Assembly (NCBI RefSeq): GCF_022059845.1
Contig: NZ_CP091851.1
Location: forward strand, 620,001 to 684,000
From: Terrirubrum flagellatum
GTDB lineage: Bacteria > Pseudomonadota > Alphaproteobacteria > Rhizobiales > Beijerinckiaceae
Length of the DNA: 64,000 nucleotides
Direction: 5' to 3'
The notes under the pieces were generated by a model. It ran no database searches and was not told the DNA's origin. It saw only the letters and a program-made list of their open reading frames with translations. The position numbers and the translations under genes were made by a program. The first letter of the stretch is position 1. Each line of letters opens with the position of its first letter. Positions 25,840 through 35,137 of the stretch are shown piece after piece.

Positions 25840-25904
25840 TCGCGCAGGAGTAGCTGCGTGATCGCCGCAAGGCCTCGGCAGGAATCGTCGATGACGGCGC
25901 GCGC

Positions 25905-26828
25905 ATGAAACGCGTCGTCGTCGGTTTGCTCGTTCTTGCGGCTCTGGGCCTCGCCGGCTTCTGGATCGTGACGAGCCCGGAGGCCTTCGCGCTCGTGCGT
26001 GGCCGAATATTCACGAATCTGGCGGCCGCTCCCGATCTCGGCAAAGGCAAGACTTTGTTCTGGGAAGGTGGTTGCGCCTCGTGTCATGCCATTCCGAAGC
26101 AGGATGATCGGACAAAGCTCGGCGGCGGGCTGGCGCTGAAATCGCCGTTTGGAACCTTCTATGCGCCGAACATCTCGCCGCATCCGCGCGACGGCGTCGG
26201 CTCCTGGACGGTTGAGCAGTTCGCGCGTGCGATGACGCAGGGCGTTTCGCCTGACGGGCGGCATTATTATCCCGCCTTTCCCTACACGTCCTATCAGCGA
26301 TTGAGCGAAGCCGATCTGCGCGATCTCTTCGGATTCCTGAAAACTCTCGTGCCTGTCGAAGGCAAGGTTCGCGATCACGACCTGCCATTTCCGTTCAATA
26401 TCAGGCGCACGCTGGGCGGCTGGAAATGGCTTTTCCTCGACGGACGCCCGTTCGTCGCCAGCGCGCAGATGTCGCCTGCGATCGCGCGCGGCGCCTACCT
26501 CGTCGAAGGTCCCGGCCATTGCGCTGAATGCCACAGCCCGCGCAATTTCCTCGGCGGGATTATCGCGGGCATGCGCTTCTCAGGCGGCCCCGATCCCGAA
26601 GGGCAGGGAACCGTGCCGAACATCACGCCCGACGCGACCGGCATCAAGGATTATAGCAAGGACGATATTATTCAGATTCTCCAGACGGGCCTGAAGCCTG
26701 ACGGCGACAGCGTCGGCGGCGGTATGGGCGCGGTGGTGCTGAATTATGCGCAGGCGCCGAAGGCCGATGTCGATGTCATGGCGGAGTATCTGAAGTCGCT
26801 CGCGCCGATCAAGGTCGAGAAGAAGTAG
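25905..26828 (+). CDS. membrane-anchored diheme cytochrome c
   Basis: A 307-residue protein with one N-terminal transmembrane helix (about 4-24) and two heme c motifs, CASCH (about 57-61) and CAECH (about 206-210). The sequence resembles the cytochrome subunits of membrane alcohol/aldehyde dehydrogenases: NISPHPRDGVGSWTVEQFARAMTQG and PNITPDATGIKDYSKDDI. Such subunits pass electrons from periplasmic dehydrogenases to the quinone pool or oxidase. Position after the CoxL-like enzyme is suggestive, but that enzyme lacks an export signal. Confidence 0.92.
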   Translation: MKRVVVGLLVLAALGLAGFWIVTSPEAFALVRGRIFTNLAAAPDLGKGKTLFWEGGCASCHAIPKQDDRTKLGGGLALKSPFGTFYAPNISPHPRDGVGSWTVEQFARAMTQGVSPDGRHYYPAFPYTSYQRLSEADLRDLFGFLKTLVPVEGKVRDHDLPFPFNIRRTLGGWKWLFLDGRPFVASAQMSPAIARGAYLVEGPGHCAECHSPRNFLGGIIAGMRFSGGPDPEGQGTVPNITPDATGIKDYSKDDIIQILQTGLKPDGDSVGGGMGAVVLNYAQAPKADVDVMAEYLKSLAPIKVEKK

Positions 26829-26866
26829 CGCGGGGCTTTGGGTCAGCGCTGCTTGACCGCAGTCGC

Positions 26867-27328
26867 CTAGGAGCCAAGACGTCTGATCTGAAACCCGGTC
26901 TTGCTCTGCTCGAATCCTGTCTGCTCGTAAAAGCGCAGGGTCGCAGGGTTTTTTGATCCCGTCAGCAGCATCACCTTGTAGCATCCATGTAACCATGCTG
27001 AGCCGATCGCAGCATGGAGCACTGCGCGCGCATAGCCTTGTTTGCGGTGCCGGGCGTCTGTCACCACATTCTCGATGACGGCGTATGGAGCGCCTTTTCG
27101 CGTCAGATTGGGAACGACCACCAGCGCGCAGGTCGTGACCGGAGCGCCTCTCCTACAACCGACAAAAATCGCGCTTCCTGCGAAAGCTTCGAAGCGCTTC
27201 AGGATCGCTTCGGCGTCCTCTAATATTACGGGCGGATCGGATGGATTGAGTTGCTCATAGAGCGCGAGAACGCTGGGCAGATCGGACTGCGTCGCCGTCC
27301 GCACATGAAAATCGTCTATGTCGCTCAT
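26867..27328 (-). CDS. GNAT-family N-acetyltransferase
   Basis: A 153-residue acetyltransferase with the GNAT core: VRTATQSDLPSVLALYEQL at the N-terminus, the acetyl-CoA loop DARHRKQGYARAVL (Q/RxxGxG/A type) and LLTGSKNPATLRFYEQTGF near the end. The substrate is unknown. It converges with the diheme cytochrome gene and lies downstream of the XRE-cupin regulator gene. Confidence 0.88.
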   Translation of the reverse strand: MSDIDDFHVRTATQSDLPSVLALYEQLNPSDPPVILEDAEAILKRFEAFAGSAIFVGCRRGAPVTTCALVVVPNLTRKGAPYAVIENVVTDARHRKQGYARAVLHAAIGSAWLHGCYKVMLLTGSKNPATLRFYEQTGFEQSKTGFQIRRLGS

Positions 27329-27395
27329 TTTGCAAGCAGTCCGATTTTCCTTGATGCGCGTCGAGAATTTGCTCTGATGATCAGTGCGCTCAGAA

Positions 27396-28010
27396 TTATT
27401 CCATCACCGCCGCTTTCAGGATGCACACCATCGTCGCATGCGCCGGGCCTTTCAGGCAGCGCACGATGTGCGGCCGATCGCAGCGATAGCGCAAAGTCTC
27501 ACCGGCTTTCGCATTGCTGGTCTCGCCGCCGATTTCGACCTCGAATTCGCCGTCGAGCACGGAGAGACATTCGATCGAGCCGCGCTGATGGCCGTCGGAT
27601 TCGAGCACGCCGGTCGCTTCGGCGGTGATGTCGTACCATTGCAGCCACTCGACGGTCTTGATCCAGCCGATGATGGCGAGCTTCACCTTGCCGTCCTCGG
27701 AGAGCAGGATCGGCGTGTCGCCCTTCGAAACCTTCTCGACGAACGGCTCGTCCTCATGGGCGGCGAGAACCCGCTCAATCGAGATGTCGAGGGCCTGCGA
27801 CAGGCGCCAGATGGTTGCGAGCGTCGGGTTGGTCTCGTTGCGTTCGATCTGGCTGATGATCGATTTGGCGACGCCCGACTGCTCGGACAGCTCAGACAGG
27901 GAGAGGTTGTAGGCTTTCCGGAGGCGCTGGACCGTCTTGCCGAGCTGACCCGACAGAAGCTGCGCGCCGGCGGCGAGCGCCTTCATCCGGTCCTTGCCCT
28001 CGATGCCCAT
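27396..28010 (-). CDS. XRE-type regulator with C-terminal cupin
   Basis: A 204-residue regulator. The N-terminal HTH (about 22-78) reads LRKAYNLSLSELSEQSGVAKSIISQIERNETNPTLATIW. The C-terminal half is a cupin (about 125-195, LSVLDGEFEVEIGGE). This pair of domains is typical of SutR/PuuR-like regulators of amino-acid or sulfur metabolism, where the cupin senses a small ligand. It lies 90 bp upstream of the GNAT gene, with the MFS gene on its other side; the targets may be these neighbours. Confidence 0.9.
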   Translation of the reverse strand: MGIEGKDRMKALAAGAQLLSGQLGKTVQRLRKAYNLSLSELSEQSGVAKSIISQIERNETNPTLATIWRLSQALDISIERVLAAHEDEPFVEKVSKGDTPILLSEDGKVKLAIIGWIKTVEWLQWYDITAEATGVLESDGHQRGSIECLSVLDGEFEVEIGGETSNAKAGETLRYRCDRPHIVRCLKGPAHATMVCILKAAVME

Positions 28011-28100
28011 CGTTCCTCGTTAAGAACAAAAGCGTTTGGATCGCCGAACTGACTGTGCCCAATGCGAGGAGCGCTTGCAAGCGGCGAAGCGGCGGCGCGC

Positions 28101-29300
28101 TCAGGAATCGCGGCGAGGCGGGCCGAATCGCCAGGCAAGCGTCGCCATAAACAGGAAGGCCAGGGCGGCGAGTGCGACGCAAAGCTTGAGCATCGCCACC
28201 ACGCCCCAACTATCGACAATGAGAGCGAGCGCCGTCGGCGCGGCCGCCTGGATCATCAGCCCGGGCGCGGCGAGAAGGCCGAGCATCGCTCCGTAACTGT
28301 CGCGACCGAAGAGAGCTGCCGGGATCAGGCCGCGCGCGATGGTCATCAGCCCGTTCCCGAGCCCGTAGAGCACGGCGTAGGCAGACAGCGACGCGGTGCT
28401 GACTGGCAAGCCAAGCAGCATCAGGAAGGCCAGCGGCATCGCGCCAAGCGCGACGACGCCGAGCGCCAACGGCTGCAGAAGGCGGCGTCCGAAGGCGAGG
28501 TCGAGAAGCCGTCCCGTCACCTGGGCCGGACCAAGAAGCGAGCCGACGAAAAGAGCGAGCGAGGGCTCGGCGCCAAGGGACGCAAGAGCCGGTAGCAGGT
28601 GGATTCCCATGCCGCTGTTCACGAAGCCCTGCATGACAACGGCGAGCGCAAGCAGTGCAAATGCCTGCCAGCGCGCCGAGCCCGTTAATGCCGGCGGTTC
28701 AGCGGCGCAAACGCCCTGCGGAGCGTCTGCGACAGCCGCCGGCTTCGCAGCGAGGCCGACGAACAGCAAGGGCGCGCAGAGCAGCGCCTGCAGCGCGGCG
28801 TAGATGAAATAGACTTCGCGCCAGCCGACATGCTGCAACAGCGCTTGCGTGATCGGCCAGAACACAGTCGACGCGAAACCGCCCGCGAGAGTCACCAACG
28901 TGATGGGCTGCCGCGCATGGCCTTTGGTCAGCCAGTTCAGCGACGCGAACGCCGCATCATAGAAGGTCATGGCCATGCCGACGCCACAGACGGCGCAGGC
29001 GAGGAAAAAAGCAGCTTCGCCTTTCGCCGCGCCCAGCAGCGTCAATCCGAGCGCCGCGACGAGCGAGCCGGCCGCCATGATGGCGCGTCCGCCGCTGCGA
29101 TCGACAGCGCGGCCGATGAAAGGCGAGGCGAGACCCGCAACGACAAGAGTCAGCGAGAATCCGGCATAGGTGAAAGGTCTGGATTGGCCGAGTTCTGCGG
29201 CGATCAGCGGCGCGGTCAGACCAAAGGCGTAATAGACGGAGCCCCAGGCGATCACCAACGTGATCGAGAGCACGACCACTGCGCGGTTCAGCGCCGTCAT
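28101..29300 (-). CDS. MFS transporter
   Basis: A 399-residue major facilitator with about 12 hydrophobic helices and the motif region GRAVDRSGGRAIMAAG after helix 2. It resembles the YbfB/oxalate-formate-antiporter-like MFS group. Substrate unknown. Its start overlaps the stop of the EamA gene upstream by 4 bp, so the two transporters are probably expressed together. Confidence 0.87.
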   Translation of the reverse strand: MTALNRAVVVLSITLVIAWGSVYYAFGLTAPLIAAELGQSRPFTYAGFSLTLVVAGLASPFIGRAVDRSGGRAIMAAGSLVAALGLTLLGAAKGEAAFFLACAVCGVGMAMTFYDAAFASLNWLTKGHARQPITLVTLAGGFASTVFWPITQALLQHVGWREVYFIYAALQALLCAPLLFVGLAAKPAAVADAPQGVCAAEPPALTGSARWQAFALLALAVVMQGFVNSGMGIHLLPALASLGAEPSLALFVGSLLGPAQVTGRLLDLAFGRRLLQPLALGVVALGAMPLAFLMLLGLPVSTASLSAYAVLYGLGNGLMTIARGLIPAALFGRDSYGAMLGLLAAPGLMIQAAAPTALALIVDSWGVVAMLKLCVALAALAFLFMATLAWRFGPPRRDS

Positions 29301-30262
29301 AGCATCTTGGACGAAGTCGCCTGACGCTGGCGCTTGCGTTCGAGGCCGAGCTGATGCTCGCGCCAGATCACGAAGATGCCGGCGCTGATCACGATCGCAG
29401 ACCCGATGAAGATGTTGGCCGCGGGCCAGTCGCCGAACAGAAACCAGCCGATCATCACCGCCCAGATCATCGATGTGTAGTCAAACGGCGCAATCAGCGA
29501 GGTCTCGGCGTGCTGGTAGCTTTCGGTGACGAATATCTGGCCGAGTCCGCCGACGATTCCCATGCCGACCATGATCGCAGCGTCAGTGAGATCGGGGGCG
29601 CGCCATCCCAACACGATCGTGCAGAAGCCAAGAATCGTCGTCATCGACATGATCCAGAAGACGATCGTGCCGGTCTTTTCCTCCATCTGCACGAGCTTGC
29701 GGACTTCGATGGTGGAGAAGGCGTTGCACAGCGCGCTGGCGAGCGTGAAGGCGGCGCCGATCGTCGCGCCGTCACGCAGCACGCCGCCGCTGAGCGCGGA
29801 GAGTTGCGGCGCCAACATCACGATCACGCCGACGAAACCAATCGCGACAGCCGACCAACGATAGATGCGAACGGTTTCGCCGATAATCAGCGCCGCAAGC
29901 GCGACAACGAGCAGAGGCGCCGTATAGCCAAGCGCCGTCTGGTCAGGCAGCGGCAGATAGGACAGGCCGGCGAATCCGAGAAACATGCCGATGCTGCCCA
30001 TGACGCCGCGCTGGATATGTCCAAGCGGACGTTTCGTCCGCAGCGCGCCGGGCCACTGGCCGATCCACCACAACCAGATTCCCAACGGAATCATCGCGAA
30101 AAAAGATCGGCAGAAGACCACTTCGCCGATGGGATAGCGCACCGTGAGCGTCTTCACGCCAGCGCCCATGAAGGCGAAGACGAGAGTCGACAGGACTTTC
30201 AGCGAAATGCCGAAGAGAGGATTCACGGCGAGGGCTGGACAACAGGAAATGCAAACCAACAT
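29297..30262 (-). CDS. EamA/DMT-family transporter
   Basis: A protein of up to 321 residues with ten hydrophobic segments in two EamA repeats (LSTLVFAFMGAGVKTL, YPIGEVVFCRSFFAMIPL; second repeat around YTSMIWAVMIGWFLFGDWP). DMT transporters export amino acids, nucleotides or other metabolites. The start is uncertain: ATG 30262 is used, but the conserved part begins near a GTG at 30226. It overlaps the MFS gene by 4 bp and is 66 bp downstream of the SDR gene. Confidence 0.85.
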   Translation of the reverse strand: MLVCISCCPALAVNPLFGISLKVLSTLVFAFMGAGVKTLTVRYPIGEVVFCRSFFAMIPLGIWLWWIGQWPGALRTKRPLGHIQRGVMGSIGMFLGFAGLSYLPLPDQTALGYTAPLLVVALAALIIGETVRIYRWSAVAIGFVGVIVMLAPQLSALSGGVLRDGATIGAAFTLASALCNAFSTIEVRKLVQMEEKTGTIVFWIMSMTTILGFCTIVLGWRAPDLTDAAIMVGMGIVGGLGQIFVTESYQHAETSLIAPFDYTSMIWAVMIGWFLFGDWPAANIFIGSAIVISAGIFVIWREHQLGLERKRQRQATSSKML

Positions 30263-30328
30263 GCGAGGCGCCGCCGGGCAACCCCTGCGGCGCCGACGCT
30301 GGCATGTGTTGAGGTCAGGGCGCGACGC

Positions 30329-31108
30329 TCAGAAGGCCGTCTTGATCGCGCCGCCATCGATCAGGAGGTTCTGACCCGTGATGTAACCCGCATGCGCGCT
30401 GCACAGGAACGCGCAGAGCTTGCCGAATTCGTCAGGCGTTCCCAAACGTCCGGCGGGCACATCCTTCATGCGCGTCGCGACGATCTCGTCTTCGGAGACG
30501 CCCTTGATCGCCGCCATGCGCTTCGTCGCCGTCTTCTGACGATCGGTGTCGAACACGCCGGGCAGCATGCTGTTGATGGTGACGTTGGCGTGCGCCACTT
30601 CGCGCGCTGGCGCGGCGAGAAAGGCGGTCAGGCCGGCGCGCGCGCCCGAGGAGAGATCAAGGCCGATGATTGGCGCCTTCACCGAGGAAGAGGTGATGTT
30701 GACGATGCGTCCGAAGCCGCGCGCCACCATGCCATCGACAACGCGCTGAATAAGCTCGATCGGCGTCACCATATTCTGCACAACGCCTTCGGCGATCGCG
30801 GAACGATCGAGTTCGCGGAAGCCCTTCGGCGGCGGACCGCCATTGTTGTTGATGAGGATGTCGGGGGCGGGGCAGGCGGCCAGCAGCGCGTCTTGCGTGA
30901 CCTTGGTCGAGACGTCGCCCAGCACGACCGTCACTTTAGCGCCGGTCTCAGCGCGGATGGCGTCGGCGGTGGCGTTGGTGATCTTCTCGTCGCGGCCGTT
31001 GATCACGACCTCGCAGCCGGCGGCGGCGAGCTCCATCGCGCAGGCGCGGCCGAGGCCGCGGCTGGAAGCGCAAATGATGGCCTTGCGGCCCTTGATTCCG
31101 AGATCCAT
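30329..31108 (-). CDS. atypical short-chain dehydrogenase lacking the catalytic Tyr-Lys pair
   Basis: A 259-residue SDR with a Rossmann start RKAIICASSRGLGRACAMELA, the NNGGPPPKGF turn and the C-terminal GYITGQNLLIDGGAIKTAF. Where classical SDRs have YxxxK, this protein reads LSSGARAG (Tyr to Ser, Lys to Arg). A group of FabG-like SDRs with the same change is known, so this is probably a natural variant rather than a damaged gene. It may act by another mechanism or on another substrate class. It precedes the two transporter genes on the same strand. Confidence 0.88.
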   Translation of the reverse strand: MDLGIKGRKAIICASSRGLGRACAMELAAAGCEVVINGRDEKITNATADAIRAETGAKVTVVLGDVSTKVTQDALLAACPAPDILINNNGGPPPKGFRELDRSAIAEGVVQNMVTPIELIQRVVDGMVARGFGRIVNITSSSVKAPIIGLDLSSGARAGLTAFLAAPAREVAHANVTINSMLPGVFDTDRQKTATKRMAAIKGVSEDEIVATRMKDVPAGRLGTPDEFGKLCAFLCSAHAGYITGQNLLIDGGAIKTAF

Positions 31109-31188
31109 CGCGCGCTCCTGCTTCGCCTGACGTCAGGCGGGCTCACTACGCGATCCCCCGGCGGGACGAAACGGAAAAGAGGGCGGTC

Positions 31189-32157
31189 TCAGGATGCGAA
31201 CAGCGCATGGCGCTGTTCGTAGCTCAGCCGATCATAGTCGGCCGCCGTGCGCGGACCTGCTCCGGCAGGGCGCGGCGGCGCGGGTCGCAACGGGGCGATG
31301 TCGCGCAGCGCTTCTTCCTCGTCGGCGATGGCGAGTCTGAGTCGTGCGCCCGGGCCGACGGGCGCGATCGTCAGACCGCTTTCGAAAGCCGGCGCCGGCT
31401 GGGGTGGAGGAGCCGGCGGCTCGGGTTCGTCGGCGAACAGGATCGGTTCATGGACAGGTTGCGCGGGCGGCGGCGCAGGAAGCGCCGAAGGCTCCATAGC
31501 CGGCGCCAGACGCTGAGGCGCTGGGGCGGCGACCGGCGCCCTGTCGTTGGCGACCGGCGGCCTCGCCTCCTCGATCGGCATCCAGGGCTCTTCATCGGCC
31601 GATTGGGCCGGGCGCCTGTCGGCGGCGTCGACGAGATGCCTGACGCGCTCGCGGATCGTGCCGACGATCTGCGCGAGCGCCTCGATCTTGTGTTCGGTTT
31701 CGATCTGCCCGGCGGCGAGCTGGTCGATGGCGCGCATCGTCTTGTCGAGCGCCCCGCAGAGGCGCGCATCGGAGCCGGCCTCTCCGAGCGCCTTCAGGGC
31801 GCCGCGCGCCGTCAGCACCTGGTCGCGGATCGCCTCGGCGCAGGCGCCGCTTTCGCGCGCCACGTCGGACACGACATCGGCTGTCAGGCCGGCCGGCGTC
31901 GCTGTGTCGCCGTCGCGCAACGCGAAGATGGCTGCGAGATCGGCGAGATCGGGATGGGAAAGCTCGCGCTGCTCCACGTCCTGGGCCACGCGCCGTTCGA
32001 TCCGGCGCAGCGCCTCCAGGACGCGCTCGGTTTCCGCGTGACGATTGCGGCGGCCGAACTCGCCGATGAACCAGCGGCCGCGAGCGGTCTCCATGACCGC
32101 AGCCAAGATCGAATCATATTCGCTGGCGTCTTGATGCGCGGGAAGAGCAGTCGTCAT
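31189..32157 (-). CDS. hypothetical protein: helical N-terminus, proline-rich C-terminus
   Basis: I do not recognise the function. This 322-residue protein starts with a conserved-looking helical part (about 10-200: YDSILAAVMETARGRWFIGEFGRRNRHAETERVLEALRRIE), seen in other Rhizobiales proteins of unknown role and vaguely like CheZ-type helical regions. It then has a low-complexity Pro/Ala region (about 205-290) and a short tail with TAADYDRLSYEQRHALF. No signal peptide or membrane helix. ATG 32157 is chosen because the conserved part begins there. Confidence 0.7.
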   Translation of the reverse strand: MTTALPAHQDASEYDSILAAVMETARGRWFIGEFGRRNRHAETERVLEALRRIERRVAQDVEQRELSHPDLADLAAIFALRDGDTATPAGLTADVVSDVARESGACAEAIRDQVLTARGALKALGEAGSDARLCGALDKTMRAIDQLAAGQIETEHKIEALAQIVGTIRERVRHLVDAADRRPAQSADEEPWMPIEEARPPVANDRAPVAAPAPQRLAPAMEPSALPAPPPAQPVHEPILFADEPEPPAPPPQPAPAFESGLTIAPVGPGARLRLAIADEEEALRDIAPLRPAPPRPAGAGPRTAADYDRLSYEQRHALFAS

Positions 32158-32280
32158 GCGCGAGCGCCGAATCATGGAATGAGCGACCATGTCCGCTTTC
32201 GCGCGGCGGGCGCAAGAGTCGCGGGCGTAAAAACGTCCGGTTTTGGGTGAAATTCGTTGCGCTCGCAGCGCAACGATGGG

Positions 32281-33369
32281 TCAGCTCCGCGCCGCCGCCG
32301 GACGCAACCGCTTCAGCGGCTCCGGAATGAATTCTTCGAATGCGTCGGCGATCTTCGTGCTGTTGCGATGATAGAGAAGCCCGAGTGCGATCACGGCGAG
32401 GCCCATCGCCGACAAGGCGAAGGGGAACATCAGCGAATCCTTGAAAAGCTTCGCCGAGATGTAGCCGAGATAGATGCAGACGCCGATCGCGCCGAACACC
32501 GCATAGACGCGTCGCGCGAGAAACACCGCAAAGCCCATCAGCCCGAGATTGAGCAGGCAGTAGAGGAATTTCGAGAGTTCGCTGTCGGAGCTCTGGAAGG
32601 TGAGTCCGCCCCAGAAGGCGGCGATGCCCGCAAGATGCAGCCAGAACGCATAGTCCGCCTTGCGTTGCTTGATGTCGACGAACCAGGCGAAGACGATCAG
32701 TCCGAGCCCGAACCACATCGAGACGATCGCGCGCAGACCCCAGGAGTCGTCCGTTACGCGCCCCACCCAGGGCGTCAGATCCATCGACATGAACCACAGC
32801 ATCAAAGCTGCGATCATGGTGATGAAGCCGAAGGGATAGAAGCGGATCGCGATCAACGCGACAATGAGCGTGACAGCCTCCATGGGGAGCCAGCCGCCCC
32901 TGACATAGACGTAGAAATCCTTGTACTTGCCGGGATCGCCGACAACGCCCCAGGCGCCGGCCAACTCCTGAATCGAGTACACCGCCATCGGCGCCATGCC
33001 GACCGCAACGGCGATCAGCAGTCCGCCCGGCGTCTTCAGGCCCTTGCGGCGCCAGAGATAGTCGCCGGCGAAGACGAACGCCGCGGCGTAGATCAGCGCG
33101 GTGACGAGTAAGGCGCCGGCGCCAAGCCCTGCGAAGGCGAGCGTCTGGAACATGCCCATGGCGCCGATGATGATGAGCGCGCCGAGATACCAGAGCAGAT
33201 TGGCGAGATCGAAGCGGGCGCCGCTCCGCGCGGTCGCGGCTTCCGACACAGGCTGCTGCGGCGCGGACAGATGAGCGTTGGCGCTGAAGAATTCAGAGAG
33301 CCGATCCGCCTGATCGCCCGTGATGATGCCTGCCGCGGCCGCGGCGCCGAAATCCGGCGTCCTGCTCAT
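32281..33369 (-). CDS. DUF2157-like polytopic membrane protein
   Basis: A 362-residue protein. The cytoplasmic N-terminus AAGIITGDQADRLSEFF matches the start of DUF2157 proteins. A linker and about nine hydrophobic helices follow, ending in a charged tail EEFIPEPLKRLRP. Function unknown. It stands alone between two genes and is divergent from the PH-like gene at 33495. Confidence 0.8.
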   Translation of the reverse strand: MSRTPDFGAAAAAGIITGDQADRLSEFFSANAHLSAPQQPVSEAATARSGARFDLANLLWYLGALIIIGAMGMFQTLAFAGLGAGALLVTALIYAAAFVFAGDYLWRRKGLKTPGGLLIAVAVGMAPMAVYSIQELAGAWGVVGDPGKYKDFYVYVRGGWLPMEAVTLIVALIAIRFYPFGFITMIAALMLWFMSMDLTPWVGRVTDDSWGLRAIVSMWFGLGLIVFAWFVDIKQRKADYAFWLHLAGIAAFWGGLTFQSSDSELSKFLYCLLNLGLMGFAVFLARRVYAVFGAIGVCIYLGYISAKLFKDSLMFPFALSAMGLAVIALGLLYHRNSTKIADAFEEFIPEPLKRLRPAAARS

Positions 33370-33494
33370 TCCTTACCCCGAACTCTGCGGCCTCGACTTC
33401 GCTCTACATGGCCGCGATACAAAGAATGTGCGGAAAAGCACATGGTCGCAAGCCGCGCGTTGACAGTAGCGGGGCGAGCGCCCATCGCCGCAGC

Positions 33495-34085
33495 ATGCCC
33501 ACCGATCTGGAAGCGCCGAAAACCATCATTGCGCGCTACGCCATCACGCCAAAGCCAAATGGCGGACCGGTGACCTTCATTCTCAGGCCGGACGCGCTCG
33601 AAATCGACAACCTCCGCCACGTCACGTCGATTCCGCTGTCGGCGATTTCGCGCGTAAGGCTGACTTTCAAGGCGCGGAATTCGCTCATCGGCGCCTATCG
33701 GACGCGATTGACGATCGAAGGCCAGAAACCGGTCTCCTTTGACAATTATTCCTGGCGCTCGCTCATGAACCAGCAGAATGAGCGCGACGCCTATCGCGCC
33801 TTTCTTGCGGCGCTGCTGCCGGAGATTGCGCGCGCCAACCCCAGCTGTCCGTTCGAGGCTGGGCAGCCGGCGTGGATTTGGGTTTTCTCGGCGCTCGTCG
33901 CAGCGGCGATCGTGATCGGCTTCGCCTATGCCTGCTTTCAGGTTTTTCCGAAATTGAGCGCAGGTCTTGCGCTTGCGCTCACCGCATTCTCGACGGTCTT
34001 TCTCTGGATCGCAGGCAATCTGGCGATCAGAAATCGCCCGCGGCGGTTTGCGCCTGACAACCCGCCGCCGGATTTGCTTCCGTAA
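33495..34085 (+). CDS. hypothetical membrane protein with PH-like N-terminal domain
   Basis: A 196-residue protein. Residues about 10-110 look like a beta-rich domain related to bacterial PH domains (ITFILRP-type strands, RVRLTFKARNSLIGAYRTRLTI). Two transmembrane helices follow (about 128-150 and 155-177). Function unknown. A TTGACA at 33460-33465 could be a -35 element. It ends 3 bp from the convergent UspA gene. Confidence 0.72.
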   Translation: MPTDLEAPKTIIARYAITPKPNGGPVTFILRPDALEIDNLRHVTSIPLSAISRVRLTFKARNSLIGAYRTRLTIEGQKPVSFDNYSWRSLMNQQNERDAYRAFLAALLPEIARANPSCPFEAGQPAWIWVFSALVAAAIVIGFAYACFQVFPKLSAGLALALTAFSTVFLWIAGNLAIRNRPRRFAPDNPPPDLLP

Positions 34086-34088
34086 TTG

Positions 34089-34538
34089 TCAGCTTTGTGC
34101 GGAGGCGCCGTTTTCGTCGCGCACGACGAGCACGGAACAATGGGCGTGGCGCACGATGGCCGACGCGTTCGAGCCGAGCAGATAGGTCGACATCGCGGGG
34201 CGATGCGAGCCGGCGACGATCACGTCGGCGCCCCAGCTTTGCGCTTCCGCGATCACTTCGGGATAGACGCCGCCCTGACGCACGACGAACGACGCCTTGT
34301 CGGCCGGAAGCGCGAGGCCGCCGACAATCGATTTGAGCTTCGCTTCCGCGTCCGCCTGTCGCTCGGCCTCGAATCCATCAGGCACATATTCGAGCATCAT
34401 CAGCGGCATCAGCGGCCGGACATAGAGCAGCCGTAGCGCGCCGCCGCCCTTCGTCGCAAGTTCGACCGAACGTTCGAGAGCGCTCTTGGCGACTTCGATA
34501 TCGGCGAGATCGATCGTCACGAGGATTTTCTGGAACAT
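34089..34538 (-). CDS. universal stress protein UspA family
   Basis: A 149-residue single Usp domain: FQKILVTIDLADIEVAK at the start and the ATP-binding motif GSHRPAMSTYLLGSNASAIVRHAHCSVLVV at the end (G-2x-G-9x-G-S/T type, the first glycine shifted). Such proteins bind ATP and support stress survival. ATG 34538 places the beta strand at the N-terminus; the frame open to 34574 adds non-family residues. Confidence 0.9.
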   Translation of the reverse strand: MFQKILVTIDLADIEVAKSALERSVELATKGGGALRLLYVRPLMPLMMLEYVPDGFEAERQADAEAKLKSIVGGLALPADKASFVVRQGGVYPEVIAEAQSWGADVIVAGSHRPAMSTYLLGSNASAIVRHAHCSVLVVRDENGASAQS

Positions 34539-34711
34539 GGCCCCTCCTGCTGCGCCGGCTCTGGCAAGCCGCAACGGCGCGAAAGCCAGCCTATCGCGTC
34601 GCGGCCGCTCCAGACCATGATCCAGCGCAAGCGCGATGCGCGTCAGCCGCGCTCCTCATCGGCGCGCTCTTCTTGGGAACGCGGTCGCAGGCGTCGCTGT
34701 TCCGCGCAGCC

Positions 34712-35032
34712 CTACGCCTGTCGGCTCGGCGTGTTGACGATGAGGCCATCGAGTTCGGGCCGCACCTTGATCTGGCAGGACAGGCGCGAATTCGGCTTCA
34801 CCTCGAAGGCGAAGTCCAGCATGTCCTCTTCCATCGGCGACGCCGGCCCCACGACGCTGGTCCAGGCCTCGTCGACATAGACATGGCAGGTGGCGCAGGC
34901 GCACGCGCCGCCGCACTCCGCTTCAATTCCGGGGACGGCGTTGCGAATGGCGTTTTCCATGACGGTCGAACCAGGTTCGGCTTCGACCGAACGTTGCGTT
35001 CCCCCGGAATCGACGAAGGTGATCTTGACCAT
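34712..35032 (-). CDS. 2Fe-2S ferredoxin, adrenodoxin/putidaredoxin type
   Basis: A 106-residue ferredoxin. The cluster ligands follow the C-x5-C-x2-C spacing of the adrenodoxin/putidaredoxin class ([15 protein letters not shown]) with the fourth cysteine in SRLSCQIKV. It feeds electrons to a P450, hydroxylase or Fe-S assembly partner; none is adjacent. It is not an obvious partner for the CoxL-like enzyme, whose small subunit would have two clusters. Confidence 0.93.
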   Translation of the reverse strand: MVKITFVDSGGTQRSVEAEPGSTVMENAIRNAVPGIEAECGGACACATCHVYVDEAWTSVVGPASPMEEDMLDFAFEVKPNSRLSCQIKVRPELDGLIVNTPSRQA

Positions 35033-35137
35033 GATGGAGCTGGATCGTGTTGACGGGCGGCCGCGAGCGCGGCGGCGACGTCTCTAACGCAAGGGGCAGG
35101 CCAAGGCGAGCGCCAAGGCCGCAGCGCTGGGCGGCGT

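Noticed and set aside
29354-31222. 622-residue plus-strand frame across the transporter and SDR genes
   Set aside because: It spans three well-supported minus-strand products and shows only Asp/Arg/His-rich shadow composition.
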